Shown: positions 22,301-34,363 of the stretch, one piece after another
Layout: every line of letters begins with the position of its first letter
Numbering within the stretch: the stretch's first letter is position 1
Origin: Smallanthus sonchifolius
Taxonomy: Eukaryota > Streptophyta > Magnoliopsida > Asterales > Asteraceae
Direction: 5' to 3'
Length of the DNA: 64,000 bases
NCBI GenBank assembly: GCA_023525975.1
Contig: CM042030.1
Coordinates: 21,818,350-21,882,349 of the forward strand
Made by a program: the position numbers and the translations under genes
The notes under the pieces: model-generated
What the model was told of the DNA's origin: nothing
Databases searched by the model: none
What the model saw: only the letters and a program-made list of their open reading frames with translations

Positions 22301-23692
22301 AAATAAGAACAATCTTATCTTTACAGATGATATCATCTTGGTTTTTAGATAACCAATCCATGCCAACGATTATGTCAAAGCTGCCAAGTGTAACTGGCAT
22401 GAGATCGATATCGATTTTGTGACCAGATAATCCTAACTTACATCCCTCGAGGATATGAGTTGCCTCGATTAGCTTACCATCAGCTATTTCTATGGAATAT
22501 TTGTGCTCTAACGGGGTTGTGGTCATCTCTATCTGTTTACTAAAGTTCTCAGAAATAAAACTCCTGTCGGCACCAGTATCAAATAGTACAGAAGCAAAAT
22601 GATCATTTAAAGGAAACATACCGGTAACAACGTTGTGGTCCTTTCGAGCTTCTCCTGGGCCAATCATGAAGGCCCGACCCTTCGCACCATTTCCATTATA
22701 ATTCCCATTACCACCCTGATGGTTATTGCCATTACCGTTTCCATTGCCAGTTTTTTTCAGCTAAGGGCAGTCCCTTTTAAAATGCCCCTCTTTTCCACAC
22801 TCAAAGCATCCCTTGGGTGCGTCACCAGTTGGTGTCTGTTTAGCTTGCAGATCTCCTCGAAAATCCTTAGCTGAATGACCCATTTTTCCGCACCGTTGAC
22901 AACGGTACCTGTCACAAGCTCCAGTGTGATGAAAGTTACATTTTTTGCACTTTGGGTACTTACCAGCATAGGTACCCTGATTTTGCTGAGCAGAGTTTGA
23001 CTGTGAAGTATTCTTGGTATGCTCGAACTTTCGATGTTGCTGCTATGCGGGTTGATTAAACTGAGAAGCTTTGGAGTGCGTGCTCTCAAACTTACGCTTG
23101 TTATCAACTACGTTAGAAGCTGATTTCCTAGGAGGTAATGTACCTTTGGCAACTGCTTGATCGGTCAATTTGTGAGCTAAACGAATAGTTTGCTGGACAG
23201 TGGTGGGGTTGGAGGATGTCACCATGCTTTGGATTTGAGGAACTAGGCCCGTGATATACATCTCAATCCGCTTGTACACTGGGGTCACCATTTGTGGGCA
23301 CAAAGTAGCTAGCTCATGAGAGCGGGTGGTGTAGGCTTTGATCTCAGACCCTTCCATTTTGAGATTCCAGAATTCAACCTCAAGTTTCTGCACCTTGTCA
23401 CGAGGGCAGTACTCTTCTTTCAGCATATTCTGAAATTCCTCCCATGGCAAAGCGTTTGCCATTTCCAAAGTTAGCATTTGTACCTGGGAGTTCCACCAGG
23501 TAAGGGCTGGACCCTCTAGTGTGCAAGATGCATACTTCACCTGGTTATTCGGCGGGCAATTACACATGGCAAAGACCGACTCGGATTTCTCCATCCAGCG
23601 AAGTAAACCAACTGCTCCTTCAGCTCCACTAAACGTGTGGGGCGTGCAGTCCATGAAGGTGTAGGTACAGACCTGCTGGTTGTTGTTCGGAC
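19375..23692 (-). pseudogene. Element A gag-pol (exon 2 part): gag, protease, RT, RNase H, integrase, partial chromodomain
   Basis: Minus-strand gag capsid starts CTYTFMDCTPHTFSGAEGA (about 23665-23610) and carries CCHC-like knuckles (about 22770-22930). Protease has VLFDTGADRSFIS (about 22590). RT has VIVFIDDILNYS (about 21570) and KIDLRSGYHQL just before a stop near 21735. RNase H has VYCDASIQGLGCVLMQ (about 21100-21150). The integrase zinc region is intact (HPGSDKMYHDL..CLTCSKV, about 20440-20560), and the core has MDFITKLPRTPTGCDT and TAYHPQTYGQSERTIQ. The chromodomain is cut short: after ..KKLKHSKI the sequence diverges and stops at 19375. At least six stops or frameshifts separate the blocks. 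Clade by motif: Tekay/Del-like chromovirus. Confidence 0.88.
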
Positions 23693-23790
23693 CTGGATAA
23701 AATATAAAGAATGTGATTAGGAATACTCAAGATTTGGGAATGAGTACAGAATGAATGTTGACTAGTTAAAGTCGATAATGATAGATTTAC
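23693..23790 (-). other. Candidate GT-AG intron in element A gag (98 bp)
   Basis: On the minus strand the intron reads GTAAATCTATC..TATTTTATCCAG, with a CCTAATC branch-like site about 25 bases before the AG. Joining the flanks puts the upstream AESLAANPTGG segment in frame with PNNNQQVCTYTF and the gag capsid. Element B has an intron at the equivalent place. No transcript evidence is available here. Confidence 0.75.
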
Positions 23791-23905
23791 CTCCAGTTGG
23801 GTTGGCTGCTAAAGATTCAGCCACACGTACGTTAATCAAGGCGGCTGCGGTCATACTGATGTTGTCGCGTCCGCCGTTACGTCCACCTCGTCATCCAGAA
23901 ATTAT
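23791..23905 (-). pseudogene. Element A gag, exon 1 remnant
   Basis: Minus-strand reading gives RGGRNGGRDNIS, then MTAAALINVRVAESLAANP up to the donor GGAG|GTAAAT at 23791/23790. An in-frame TGA precedes the RGGRNGG segment, so the original start is lost or lies in another frame. It corresponds to exon 1 of B, which has QLISQRVAAALEQYEANRN at the same place. Confidence 0.6.
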
Positions 23906-24153
23906 CTTTACATTCACAAATATACAATAATGAGGAAAATATATCGCATATTATCATCATATAAGTACAAGTAAATAAAAGAGAATTAAACCACAACATC
24001 TAACATTTCAATAATAATACTTGATAAAATAAATTGTAAAGGCTACAAAGTACTTTCAATCAAACATCAAAATCCAGAAACATCTGTTGGATGGGAACAA
24101 CCCTGCCCATCTAGGTTTAAATAAAGCAAATAACTAAAATAATAGTCTGTCAA
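23906..24153 (-). other. Element A spacer between ORF1 and gag
   Basis: AT-rich non-coding sequence. I see no further gene or regulatory site that I can support. Confidence 0.5.
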
Positions 24154-24298
24154 TCATCATCACTGCCAACTGAAGTCACATCAGAAACAACATCATAATC
24201 CTTATCCTGCTCTCCCTCGAGCTCATCCTCATGTGCAACCTCCTGGGCATTGGCAGCCTCGACCTGTCCCTCCAGATCATCAATCCTAGCTTCCACTG
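24154..24298 (-). pseudogene. Element A ORF1, C-terminal part (separated by B)
   Basis: Continues the reading frame of the ORF1 5' part across the B insertion: after removing one CACTG copy the codons run on as ..NLEAV|EARIDDLEGQVEAAN. The end is acidic (DELEGEQDKDYDVVSDV..GSDDD, stop at about 24154). A heptad-like pattern suggests a coiled coil. No known domain is recognised. Confidence 0.7.
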
Positions 24299-26618
24299 TG
24301 TCACACCCCGCCAAGGCGGAAACGCGAGGCGTAACAGTTCATGGTTTCCAAAGCATATGATTATCGCAAACACATACATGATAAATGGATACATAAACAA
24401 GTTTAAAGTTTTACATTCCAAAATGTAAATTGAGTTTACAAAAAGTGATGATTTCGCAAATATGACTCTATTACAATGAGTTATACAAGAGAAATCCCCC
24501 AAAAGTTGTATCCATCATGCATGCATGTAATCTACATTGCTAACCTTGCGATCACGTTCAATTTCCTGAAAAACATGCTTAAAATTGTCAACACTAGGTT
24601 GGTGAGTTCACAGGTTTAATCAAATAGTTCTTTGTAAAATTCAATTGTTCGTAAATAGTTTCAGGTGCATGTGATAAACAGAATAAGAATTGTTGACCCA
24701 TTTGTAAACTAGCTAGGAATACAAATAATATGTTCCTACATGATCCGTAACCAAACCATGACAATTGTACACGCCCCTAATTTCGTTATCCGGTTCTATG
24801 CGGCCATAAATCCTCCAGATTGTGGTTAGCGCGACTAACCATGACCGGGAGACGTCACTCTCCATAGTACTATTCATAGGACCCTAGGCTACAGTTAATG
24901 GTTACTAAATTGTTCCAGGGGACTTTAGCGGCCTAAAATTGTTTAACTCATGTAAACATAAAAGTCGAGTCTTATTCTCTTGTTATCACATAAAAATAGT
25001 TGTAAGTATGTTCTTCCCCCAAATATTGAAAACAGTAAAAAGGGGCCGTGAAACTCACCTTGTTTTTGTGTATGTTAGCAACGATAATTGTTCCAGTCAA
25101 ACTTGACTATTCGTACCCTTTTTAAAAAATGGGTAATTCGTGTTACGACCGAATGTCTCATATGCAAATTGTTCACCGACTTAGCAAATCTAATTGCTTT
25201 TGTTTAAATATCTTTTTAGTTTTTCAACACTTGTTTCGTTATAAAATAGTTCTAAGTTACTGCCCAATGGGACTGATGAACAGGTATCGAAACTACTTAG
25301 TTTCGATTGAATCAGAACAGATGTCGAAACTTCCTAGTTTCGATTGAGCAAACTGGGTATCGAAACTACCTGGTTTCGATTAAGTAATAGGTATCGAAAC
25401 TACCTAGTTTCGATTGAGTAATAGGTATCGAAACTACCTAGTTTCGATTGAGCACACAGGTATCGAAACTCCTAATTTCGATTGAGTAAACAGGTATCGA
25501 AACTCTCAGTTTCGATTGAGTAAACAGGAGTCGAAACTCTCAGTTTCGATTGAGTAAATAGGTATCGAAACTATAGTTTCGATTACTGAAATTTTGATTG
25601 ACAGAATCAGTCCTGCATATTTTTATGTTTTAGTCTTGAATTTGACACACTTTTCTTGTTATCTTACTTGCGTTCGAACGATTTGTATGTTTAGCTACGG
25701 TTTTAAAGAAAATAATATGGATGGTATCGAGTTTTTACCTCTGGACAGAGATGATGATTTTGAGAGAAACAGAGAATGATCTTGAGCTCCTTAGCTTGAT
25801 TCTTGAGAAAAACACTTGGAACTCTTCTTATAACACTGAAATATGGTGGATTTTGCCTTAAAACTTGAATTCAACTTGAAGAGAAATGAGGAAGATTGCC
25901 GTAAGAAAATGAGAGAGATAAAAGGGATTGTGAGATTTTGATTGAGGGGGTATGGTTTATATCTGATTCTCCAAGGCATGAGGTATGGGTCGTAGGAAGT
26001 GGGAATGGAGTATTCCCTTGGATTTTGGTTGAGAAAGTCAAGGGTGGTTTGGGGTTAATAAATCAAATAATTAGATTTTAAGTGTAAATTTCTTTAATCC
26101 ATTAAGTGTATTAATATTAATTAGAGTTTCAAATGGTAATTTAATTTGGTTTAGGTTCTCTACGGTATTAAAAATTTATTAAGTTTATGGCTCGTTAACG
26201 AAAGATATTGAAATCTTAGATTGTATAATTCGTTGAGGTGATTATTTGTAGGTATACGTACCTAAAGGTGGCGCTACATAGTAACGTCTTCGAAAAGTCT
26301 ATTATTTTACTTTTACGTATATTATATGATTTAGTCTTAAAAATAAATTATAGTTCAACGTAAATTTTGTGTAATATATATATATATATATATTTTTCTG
26401 GTTATTTAATTTAACCACTAGTGTTCGTATTTAGTCGGGTTATCCTGGTACGTGAACCGGTAACTCTTAGAATTACCAAAATATAAAATGAGACAATGTA
26501 CGGTTTTTGTTTGACCTTAATATCCTTGATTGTGAAATTAAGTAAATCTCGAAATCAATTATAATGTAAACTCGTTTATAGTATGTACGGATATTGACCT
26601 GAAATGTCGGGTGTCACA
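24299..26618 (-). repeat. 3' LTR of element B
   Basis: Plus-strand TGTCACACCCCGCC ... GTCGGGTGTCACA, followed by the reversed polypurine tract TTCTCCCCATG. It contains the inverted-repeat array at 25284-25582 and an AT-dinucleotide run near 26375-26392. Confidence 0.95.
25284..25582 (-). repeat. Nine-unit inverted-repeat array in the left B LTR
   Basis: Nine units of about 34 bp each hold TCGAAACT..AGTTTCGA with a 0-5 base centre (CACC-, CTC-, C- or TA-like). They are joined by TTGAGTAAACAGGTA-type linkers. A TATA-like site on the minus strand (complement of TTATAAAATA, 25239-25248) lies just downstream in element sense, so the array occupies the proximal U3. Confidence 0.9.
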
Positions 26619-26652
26619 TTCTCCCCATGTTAACAGAATTTCGTCCCGAAAT

Positions 26653-29600
26653 TCAATTCGTGCCATCTTGAACTGGTGCATCCTTAAACAAGGAGGGGTA
26701 TTTTGTTTTCATTTGATCCTCTCGTTCCCATGTATACTCAGGACCACGTTTTGAGTTCCAACGTACTTTAACCAGTTTGATTCGACTACGTCTCAACCTT
26801 TGAACTTTCCAATCTGAAATCTCAATCGGTTCCTCGATGAAATGCAACCTGTCGTCTATGTGAATCTCATCAGGCGGTATAATTAACGTCTCGTCTGATA
26901 AACACTTCTTGAGATTTGATACATGAAACGTATCATGTACATTGCTTAGTTCTTGTGGCAACTTGAGCTTGTAAGCTACAGGGCCAACCCTAGCCTGTAT
27001 TTCAAACGGTCCAACGTACCTAGGGTTGAGCTTACCACGGTTACGAAACCTTGCAATGCCTTTCCATGGTGAGACTTTTAACATTACTCGGTCACCAATT
27101 TGAAATTCTAATGGTTTCCGTCTGTTATCAGCGTAGCACTTTTGTCTGTCTCGGGCCGCTTTCAGACGGTCCTTAATTTTGAAGATCTTATCAGTGGTTT
27201 CCTGGACAATCTCAGGACCTGTCAAATGTTTTTCGCCAACTTCCGCCCAACATAGCGGTGAGCGGCACTTACGACCATATAAAGCTTCAAATGGAGCTGC
27301 CTTGATGCTTGTGTGGTAACTGTTATTATAGGAAAACTCCGCTAACGGTAAATGAGTATCCCAATTTCCTCCGAAATCAATTACACATGCACGGAGCATA
27401 TCTTCTAATGTTTGGATAGTCCTTTCACTTTGACCGTCCGTTTGTGGATGGTAGGCGGTGCTCATGTCTAGGCGCGTGCCTAGGGCTTCTTGTAACGATT
27501 TCCAGATTCTAGACACGAATCTGCTGTCTCTATCAGAGATAATAGAAACTGGTACTCCGTGTCTTGCCACAATTTCTTTTATGTAGAGTCTCGTAAGTTT
27601 CTCTGTCTTGTCGGTTTCTTTAATTGGCAGAAAGTGAGCAGATTTCGTTAAACGGTCGACAATTACCCATATGGTATCATAACCACTGGACGTCTTGGGT
27701 AATTTCGTGATGAAATCCATAGAAATCTGTTCCCAATTCCATTGGGGAATTTTGGGTTGTTGTAACAAGCCAGACGGTTTCTGATGTTCGGCTTTTACTT
27801 TTGAATATGTTAAGCATTTACTGACATATGTGGCAATATCTCCTTTCATATTGGGCCACCAATATAATTCTTTTAGATCCTTATACATCTTATCTGAACC
27901 TGGGTGAATGGAGTACCTGGACTTGTGGGCTTCATCCATAATCAACCCACGTAAGTTACCGTTACTCGGCACCCAAATTCTGTCCATGAAGTAAAACGTA
28001 TCATCTGACTTAGACTCCAATTGTTTGATCATTCCACATAGTGCTTCATTTTGGATGTTCTTTTCCTTAAGTGCTTCGTGTTGTGCCATTCGGATTTGAG
28101 TAGTAAGACTCTTATGAATTGTTAATCCTAGGGCACGAACACGAAGAGTTTTAACTCGTTCCTTGCGACTTAAGGCGTCTGCTACGACATTGGCTTTTCC
28201 GGGATGGTACTTGATATCACAATCATAGTCGTTTAGTAGTTCTACCCAACGATGTTGTCTCATGTTAAGTTCCTTTTGATCGAAGATATGTTGGAGACTC
28301 CTGTGATCAGTAAAAATAGTGCATCTTGTACCGTAAAGATAATGTCTCCAAATCTTGAGCGCAAACACAACTGCGCCCAACTCCAAGTCGTGGGTCGTAT
28401 AATTCTTTTCGTGCAGTTTTAGTTGTCGTGAGGTATATGCGATGACTTTGTCTCTTTGCATTAACACACAACCAAGTCCTTGGTGTGATGCATCGCAGTA
28501 TACGACAAAATTGTCGATTCCCTCAGGAAGGGATAAGATCGGTGCACTACACAGCTTCTGCTTCAGTAATTGGAATGCTGACTCTTGCTTGTCACTCCAA
28601 TCAAACTTCTTTTCTTTCTGGGTTAATGTGGTTAAAGGCAGGGCTATTTTTGAAAAATTCTCAATGAATCGTCTGTAGTAGCCGACCAAGCCCAAAAATT
28701 GACGTACTTCTGTCGGAGTCTTTGGTGCTTCCCAGTTTTTGATCGCTTCTATTTTAGATGGATCAACGTGAATTCCTTCCTTGTTGATGACATGTCCAAG
28801 AAAATGCACTTCTCGGATCCAAAACTCACACTTAGAGAATTTAGCGTAAAGTTTCTCGTTCCTGAGTAGTTCTAAGATTAATTTCAAATGATGTTCATGT
28901 TCCTCCTTGGTTCGTGAATATATCAATATGTCATCAATAAACACAATCACGAATTTATCCAAGTACGGCTTGCACACGCGGTTCATGAGATCCATGAAGA
29001 CGGCCGGTGCATTAGTCAAGCCAAATGGCATAACTAGGAACTCGTAGTGGCCGTAACGAGTCCTAAAAGCCGTTTTTGGTATATCTTCTTCCTGAGTTTT
29101 CAGTTGATGATACCCTGATCGTAGATCAATTTTAGAATAGAAACTGGAACCTTGAAATTGATCAAACAAATCATCTATTCGAGGAAGAGGATACCGGTTT
29201 TTGATTGTCAGCTTGTTCAACTCCGGATAATCAATGCACATTCTAAAGGTTCCATCCTTTTTCTTTACGAATAGGACCGGAGCTCCCCAAGGTGAGAAAC
29301 TCGGTCTTATGAAACCTTTATCAAGCAACTCCTGTAGTTGATTTGATAATTCCTGCATTTCAGAAGGTGCTAATCGATACGGTGATCGCGCAATCGGGGC
29401 GGCTCCTGGTACCAAGTCGATTCGGAATTCGACTTGCCTCGGTGGTGGTAATCCAGGTAAGTCTTCAGGAAAAACTTTGGGGTAATCCTTAACGATTAGT
29501 ATGTCTTCAAGTCGACGTTCCTCGGGTTTCTTCTCGACGACGTGAGCCAAAAACACGCAATAGCCTTTACGTAGGTACTTACGAGCTTTCATGCAGTTTA

Positions 29601-31281
29601 TCATCTTCAATGTCACTCCACTCTTCTGACCTTGAACCGAAAGAACTTCTCCGTTCGGGAGGGGAATATGAACAATCTTCTTAAAAGAAACAATCTCGGC
29701 GTGATTCTTGGACAACCAATCCATACCAATAACAACGTCAAAACTTCCTAAGTCAACAGGTAATAGGTCTATACTAAATGTGTGGTTCTTAAAACATAAG
29801 GTACAACCCTGAATGACTTCCCCAGTTTTAATTAATTTCCCGTTTGCTAATTCAATTGTATAATTTTGGTCTAGTTTGCTGAGCTTAATACCGAGTCGGG
29901 ACTTAAAGTCATTTGACACAAAACTCATATCAGCACCCGTATCGAAAAGTATAGAGGCATAGTGATTATTTATCGGGAACGTACCAGTGAAAATGTTTGG
30001 ATCTTGTCGTGCGTCACCAGCCCCCATCACAAACGCTCTTCCACAGGCCTGATTGTCGTTTCGGTTCTTCAACTTTGGACAATCTTTTCTAAAGTGCTTT
30101 GGATCTCCACACTCAAAGCATCCCTGATTCATCCTTTCTGCTCCTGGGTTGACCTTTCCTGCTACTTGATTGATCTTATTAGGGTTCGCATTGTTCCAAC
30201 AGTTATGGGCTAGATGCCCATGCTTTTTACACTTTCCACATTGGGTACACCTTCCACTGTGATGATACCCACATTTGTCACACTTCGGTAGTGTTCCAAG
30301 ATATCCTTTTTGTTCCACAGGGTTGACAGCATAGGCTTTCATAATTCCAGGTCTCTTGTAAGTTTGATTCTTGTTTTGATTACTTAGTTTTCCAAACCAT
30401 TTCCTCTTTTCCCCAGACCTTCCTTCCTCGGTCTCCTTCTTCTCAAACAAACCATCACGCACAACATTATCTCTTAGCTTGAAAGCTAGAATTATAGCGC
30501 TCTTGGCATCCATGGGGTTCGATGAAGTTACCAGGCTTCGGATTTGAGGAGCAAGACCCCACAAATATCTTTCAACTTTCTTGTATTCTGGCGTGACCAT
30601 GTGTGGCACCAAGATTCCCAGCTCATTGAACCTGTCAGTGTAACCAGCCACATCATCTCCTATCATTTGAAGGTTCCACATTTCAGTTTCGATTTTCTGC
30701 AATTCATTTCGAGGACAGTACTCCTCTATCATCATGGCCTTTAGATCATCCCAAGATAGCTGGTAGGCAGTCTGTCTTCCCAATGTTTTCATCTGAGAAT
30801 TCCACCAGGTTAATGCTTTGTCAGTAAGTGTGCAAGTGGCATATTTCACCATACAGTCAGCTGTGCATTCACTAATATCAATCACAGATTCCATCTTCTC
30901 AATCCACTTCATCAGGCCTACTGCACCCTCGGTGCCATTGAAGTTGTGAGGGTTGCAGGATAGAAAGGCCTTATAAGTGCACTTCTTGCTCGAAATATCT
31001 GTAGGGTCACAAGTCAATATTTTAATAATGTTGTTAACTTAGATCGTGACTGTGTTACAGAGGTGATTACACATTCTGTTACCTCCAGAACCTCCAGCAG
31101 TGCCACTGCCTCCTGCACCTCCTCCGCTACCACTACCATTTCCTCCACCGTTATTCCGATTGGCTTCGTACTGCTCCAAGGCGGCGGCTACACGTTGTGA
31201 TATGAGTTGCTCAACTTCTGCAGAAATCGTCGTGTTGTTTTCACCAGTAGTGTCACGCGGTGCCCTTCTTTTGGGTGCCAT
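26653..31281 (-). CDS. Element B gag-pol polyprotein (two exons; gag, protease, RT, RNase H, integrase, chromodomain)
   Basis: Exon 1 is 31281-31083 (ATG, MAPKRRAPRDTT, a helical QLISQRVAAALEQYEANRN and a Gly/Ser-rich tail). Exon 2 is 30998-26653. Splicing the 84-bp intron gives 1515 codons with no frame break. In exon 2, numbered from the ATG at 31017: capsid about 15-200; CCHC knuckle CFECGDPKHFRKDC about 299-312, preceded by a Cys/His cluster; protease LFDTGADMSF about 357; RT FIDDILIYS about 693; RNase H YCDASHQGLG about 840; integrase zinc region about 1060; integrase core from MDFITKLP about 1100; chromodomain (KVRWNSKRGPEYTW) about 1415-1440. The integrase zinc motif has CLTYSK where CLTCSK is usual, so its last Cys is lost. 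It copies and integrates the element. The chromodomain is expected to bind modified histones. Confidence 0.93.
30999..31082 (-). other. Candidate GT-AG intron in element B gag (84 bp)
   Basis: Minus-strand GGAG|GTAACAGAATG .. TGTGACCCTACAG|ATATT. Unspliced, the exon 1 frame ends in a stop inside this segment. Spliced, exon 1 (199 nt) joins exon 2 exactly in frame, restoring a Gly-Asp junction before CTYKAFLSCNPHNF. It is in the equivalent position to the intron of element A. Confidence 0.78.
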
Positions 31282-31448
31282 GGGTCTGAAGTCGAAATGG
31301 GGTTAGTGTGTGACGATATTCAGTGTCTACGATATCCGTACAATATGATGATAAGTTATGAAATGCATATGCAATGAAAAACGTCTCAGTGGGTCATTTA
31401 GATTATATACTAGGTTCGATTTTAGACCCCTAGTTCGCTAAAATCAAT

Positions 31449-31461
31449 GGCTCTGATACCA
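31449..31461 (-). other. Primer-binding site of element B (tRNA-Met type)
   Basis: Plus-strand GGCTCTGATACCA, the reverse of TGGTATCAGAGCC, 4 bases from the LTR start at 31466. The stretch between exon 1 (31281) and this site is a short untranslated leader. Confidence 0.92.
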
Positions 31462-31465
31462 AGTC

Positions 31466-33529
31466 TGTCACACCCCGCCAAGGTGGAAACGCGAGGCGTA
31501 ACAGTTCATGGTTTCCAAAGCATATGATTACCGCACACACATACATGATAAATGGATACATAAACAAGTTTAAAGTTTTACATTCCAAAATGTAAATTGA
31601 GTTTACAAAAAGTGAAGATTTCGCAAATATGACTCTATTACAATGAGTTATACAAGAGAAATCCCCCAAAAGTTGTATCCATCGTGCATGCATGTAATCT
31701 AGATTGCTAACCTTGCGATCACGTTCAATTTCCTGAAAAACATACTTAAAATTGTCAACACTAGGTTGATGAGTTCACAGGTTTAATCAAATAGTTCTTT
31801 GTAAAATTCAATTGTTCGTAAATAGTTTCAGGTGCATGTGATAAACAGAATAAGAATTGTTGACCCATTTGTAAACTAGCTAGGAATACAAATAATATGT
31901 TCCTACATGAGCCGTAACCAAACCATGACAATTGTACACGCCCCTAATTTCGTTATCCGGTTCTATGCGGCCATAAATCCTCCAGATTGTGGTTAGCATG
32001 ACTAACCATGACCGGGAGACGTCACTCTCCATAGTACTATTCATAGGACCCTAGGCTACAGTTAATGGTTACTAAATTGTTCCAGGGGACTTTAGCGGCC
32101 TAAAATCGTTTAACTCATGTAAACATAAAAGTCGAGTCTTATTCTCTTATTATCACATAAAAATAGTTGTAAATATGTTCTTCCCCCAAATATTGAAAAC
32201 AGTAAAAATGGGCCGTGAAACTCACCTTGTTTTTGTGTATGTTAGCAACGATAATTGTTCCAGTCAAACTTGACTATTCGTACCCTAATTACAAAAAGGG
32301 TAATTCGTGTTATGACCGAATGTCTCATATGCAAATTGTTCACCGACTTAGCAAATCTGATTGCTTTTGTTTAAATATCTTTTTAGTTTTTCAACACTTG
32401 TTTCGTTATAAAATAGTTCTAAGTTACTGCCCAATGGGACTGATGAATAGGTAATCGAAACTACTATCAGAACAGATGTCGAAACTTCCTAGTTTCGATT
32501 GAGCAAACTGGGTATCGAAACTACCTGGTTTCGATTAAGTAATAGTTATCGAAACTACCTAGTTTCGATTGAGTAATAGGTATCGAAACTACCTAGTTTC
32601 GATTGACCACACATGTATCGAAACTCCTAGTTTCGATTGAGTAAACAGGTATCGAAACTCTCAGTTTCGATTGAGTAAACAGGTATCGAAACTCTCAGTT
32701 TCGATTGAGTAAACAGGTATCGAAACTATAGTTTCGATTACTGAAATTTTGATTGACAGAATCAGTCCTCCATATTTTTATGTTTTAGTCTTGAATTTGA
32801 CACACTTTTCTTGTTATCTTACTTGCGTTCGAACGATTTGTATGTTTAGCTACGGTTTTAAAGAAAATAATATGGATGGTATCGAGTTTTTACCTCTGGA
32901 CAGAGATGATGATTTTGAGAGAAACAGAGAATGATCTTGAGCTCCTTAGCTTGATTCTTGAGAAAAACACTTGGAACTCTTCTTATAACACCGAAATATG
33001 GTGGATTTTGCCATAAAACTTGAATTCAACTTGAAGAGAAATGAGGAAGATTGCCGTAAGAAAATGAGAGAGATAAAGAGGATTGTGAGATTTTGATTGA
33101 GGGGGTATGGTTTATATCTGATTCTCCAAGGCATGAGGTATGGGTCGCAGGAAGTGGGAATGGAGTATTCCCTGGGATTTTGGTTGAGAAAGTCAAGGGT
33201 GGTTTGGGGTTAATAAATCAAATAATTAGATTTTAAGTGTAAATTTATTTAATCCATTAAGTGTATTAATATTAATTAGAGTTTCAAATGGTAATTTAAT
33301 TTGGTTTAGGTTCTCCACGGTATTATAAATTTATTAAGTTTATGGCTCGTTAACGAAAGATATTGAAATCTTGGATTGTATAATTCGTTGAGGTGATTAT
33401 TTGTAGGTATACGTACCTAAAGGTGGCGCTACATAGTAACGTCTTCGAAAAGTCTATTATTTTACTTTTACGTATATTATATGATTTAGTCTTAAAAATA
33501 AATTATTGTTCAACGTAAATTTTGTGTAA

Positions 33530-33560
<31 letters not shown>

Positions 33561-33782
33561 TCTGGTTATTTAATTTAACCACTAGTGTTCGTATTTAGTC
33601 GGGTTATCCTGGTACGTGAACCGGTAACTCTTAGAATTACCAAAATATGAAATGAGACAATGTACGGTTTTTGTTAGACCTTAATATACTTGATTGTGAA
33701 ATTAAATAAATCTCGAAATCAATTATAATGTAAACTCGTTTATAGTATGTACGGATATTGACTTAAAATGTCGGGTGTCACA
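31466..33782 (-). repeat. 5' LTR of element B
   Basis: Collinear with 24299-26618, with a few substitutions and small indels. It carries the same inverted-repeat array (about 32453-32738), where the first unit is cut to a stub by a small deletion. A slightly longer AT run lies near 33530-33552. As the 5' LTR it would hold the active promoter, firing leftwards. Confidence 0.95.
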
Positions 33783-34303
33783 CACTGCCTCGAGGTTAAG
33801 GTGTTGCATGTTCACTTGTGCCTGCAGCTCATAGAATGCTGTCGAAAGTTGTCTTGTACAGTATTTAATCTAACTTTATTCTTAATCAGCTTCTCTACCC
33901 TCTGATCAGTCTTATATCCACGCTGCAACAGCCCGGTGATCTCACCTACAGCCTCACGCATGTTGCCTATCTCTCTGTCCATCTTAGCTACGAAGGCAGC
34001 TAAAACCTGCTCGAGCGGATACCGCAGCGGTGGCAAGACTCGCGAAGACGAAGAGGAAGAAGAAGGAATGTCAGCAGTGAGTGGGGGTGGGACCTGCTCC
34101 TCTCGGATCCAGCTCTTGATCCTGTCAGGATACCAATCCCAGTCCTGCGTGTTGTCTCCGACACGCACGTGAAAAGGCTCGTCATGCACTATAACATCAT
34201 CGATAGGTGTCAACCTCTGCCTCTTAGGCTCTGGTGAAGGTACTGTGGGAACCTCGGGTTCCTGATCGACTGGGGATGAAGGTGACTTGGGTGAAGAAGA
34301 CAT
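33783..34303 (-). pseudogene. Element A ORF1, N-terminal part (upstream of gag)
   Basis: ATG at 34303 (MSSSPKSPSSPVDQEPEVP) opens a Ser/Pro-rich start with a short basic PEPKRQR patch. A middle segment with PPLRYPLEQVLAAFVAKMDR and a predicted helical region follow. A frame change near 33840 leads to STAFYELQAQVNMQHLNLEAV, which runs into the B insertion and resumes at 24298. The whole would be roughly 225 residues. It lies between the 5' LTR and gag, where additional ORFs are known in some plant gypsy elements. No function is recognised. Confidence 0.7.
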
Positions 34304-34363
34304 CTCCTATAGTGTAATGCATAAATGTTATGTAAGAGTGTAAGTGTTGTGTAACTAATGCAG

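Larger units (their letters stand above)
24299..33782 (-). mobile_element. Element B: young Ty3/gypsy chromovirus (Tekay/Del-like)
   Basis: Complete element of 9484 bp with 2320- and 2317-bp LTRs that are nearly identical by eye. It has a tRNA-Met primer-binding site, one uninterrupted gag-pol frame with a candidate intron, and a perfect 5-bp target duplication CACTG (24294-24298 and 33783-33787). It sits in ORF1 of element A. This is the youngest-looking gypsy element in the window. Confidence 0.95.

Noticed and set aside
25284..25582. Regular ~34-bp palindromic repeats that resemble a CRISPR array
   Set aside because: The 'spacers' are near-identical linkers, the array lies in both LTRs of a plant gypsy element, and no cas genes exist here. 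It is an LTR repeat array.
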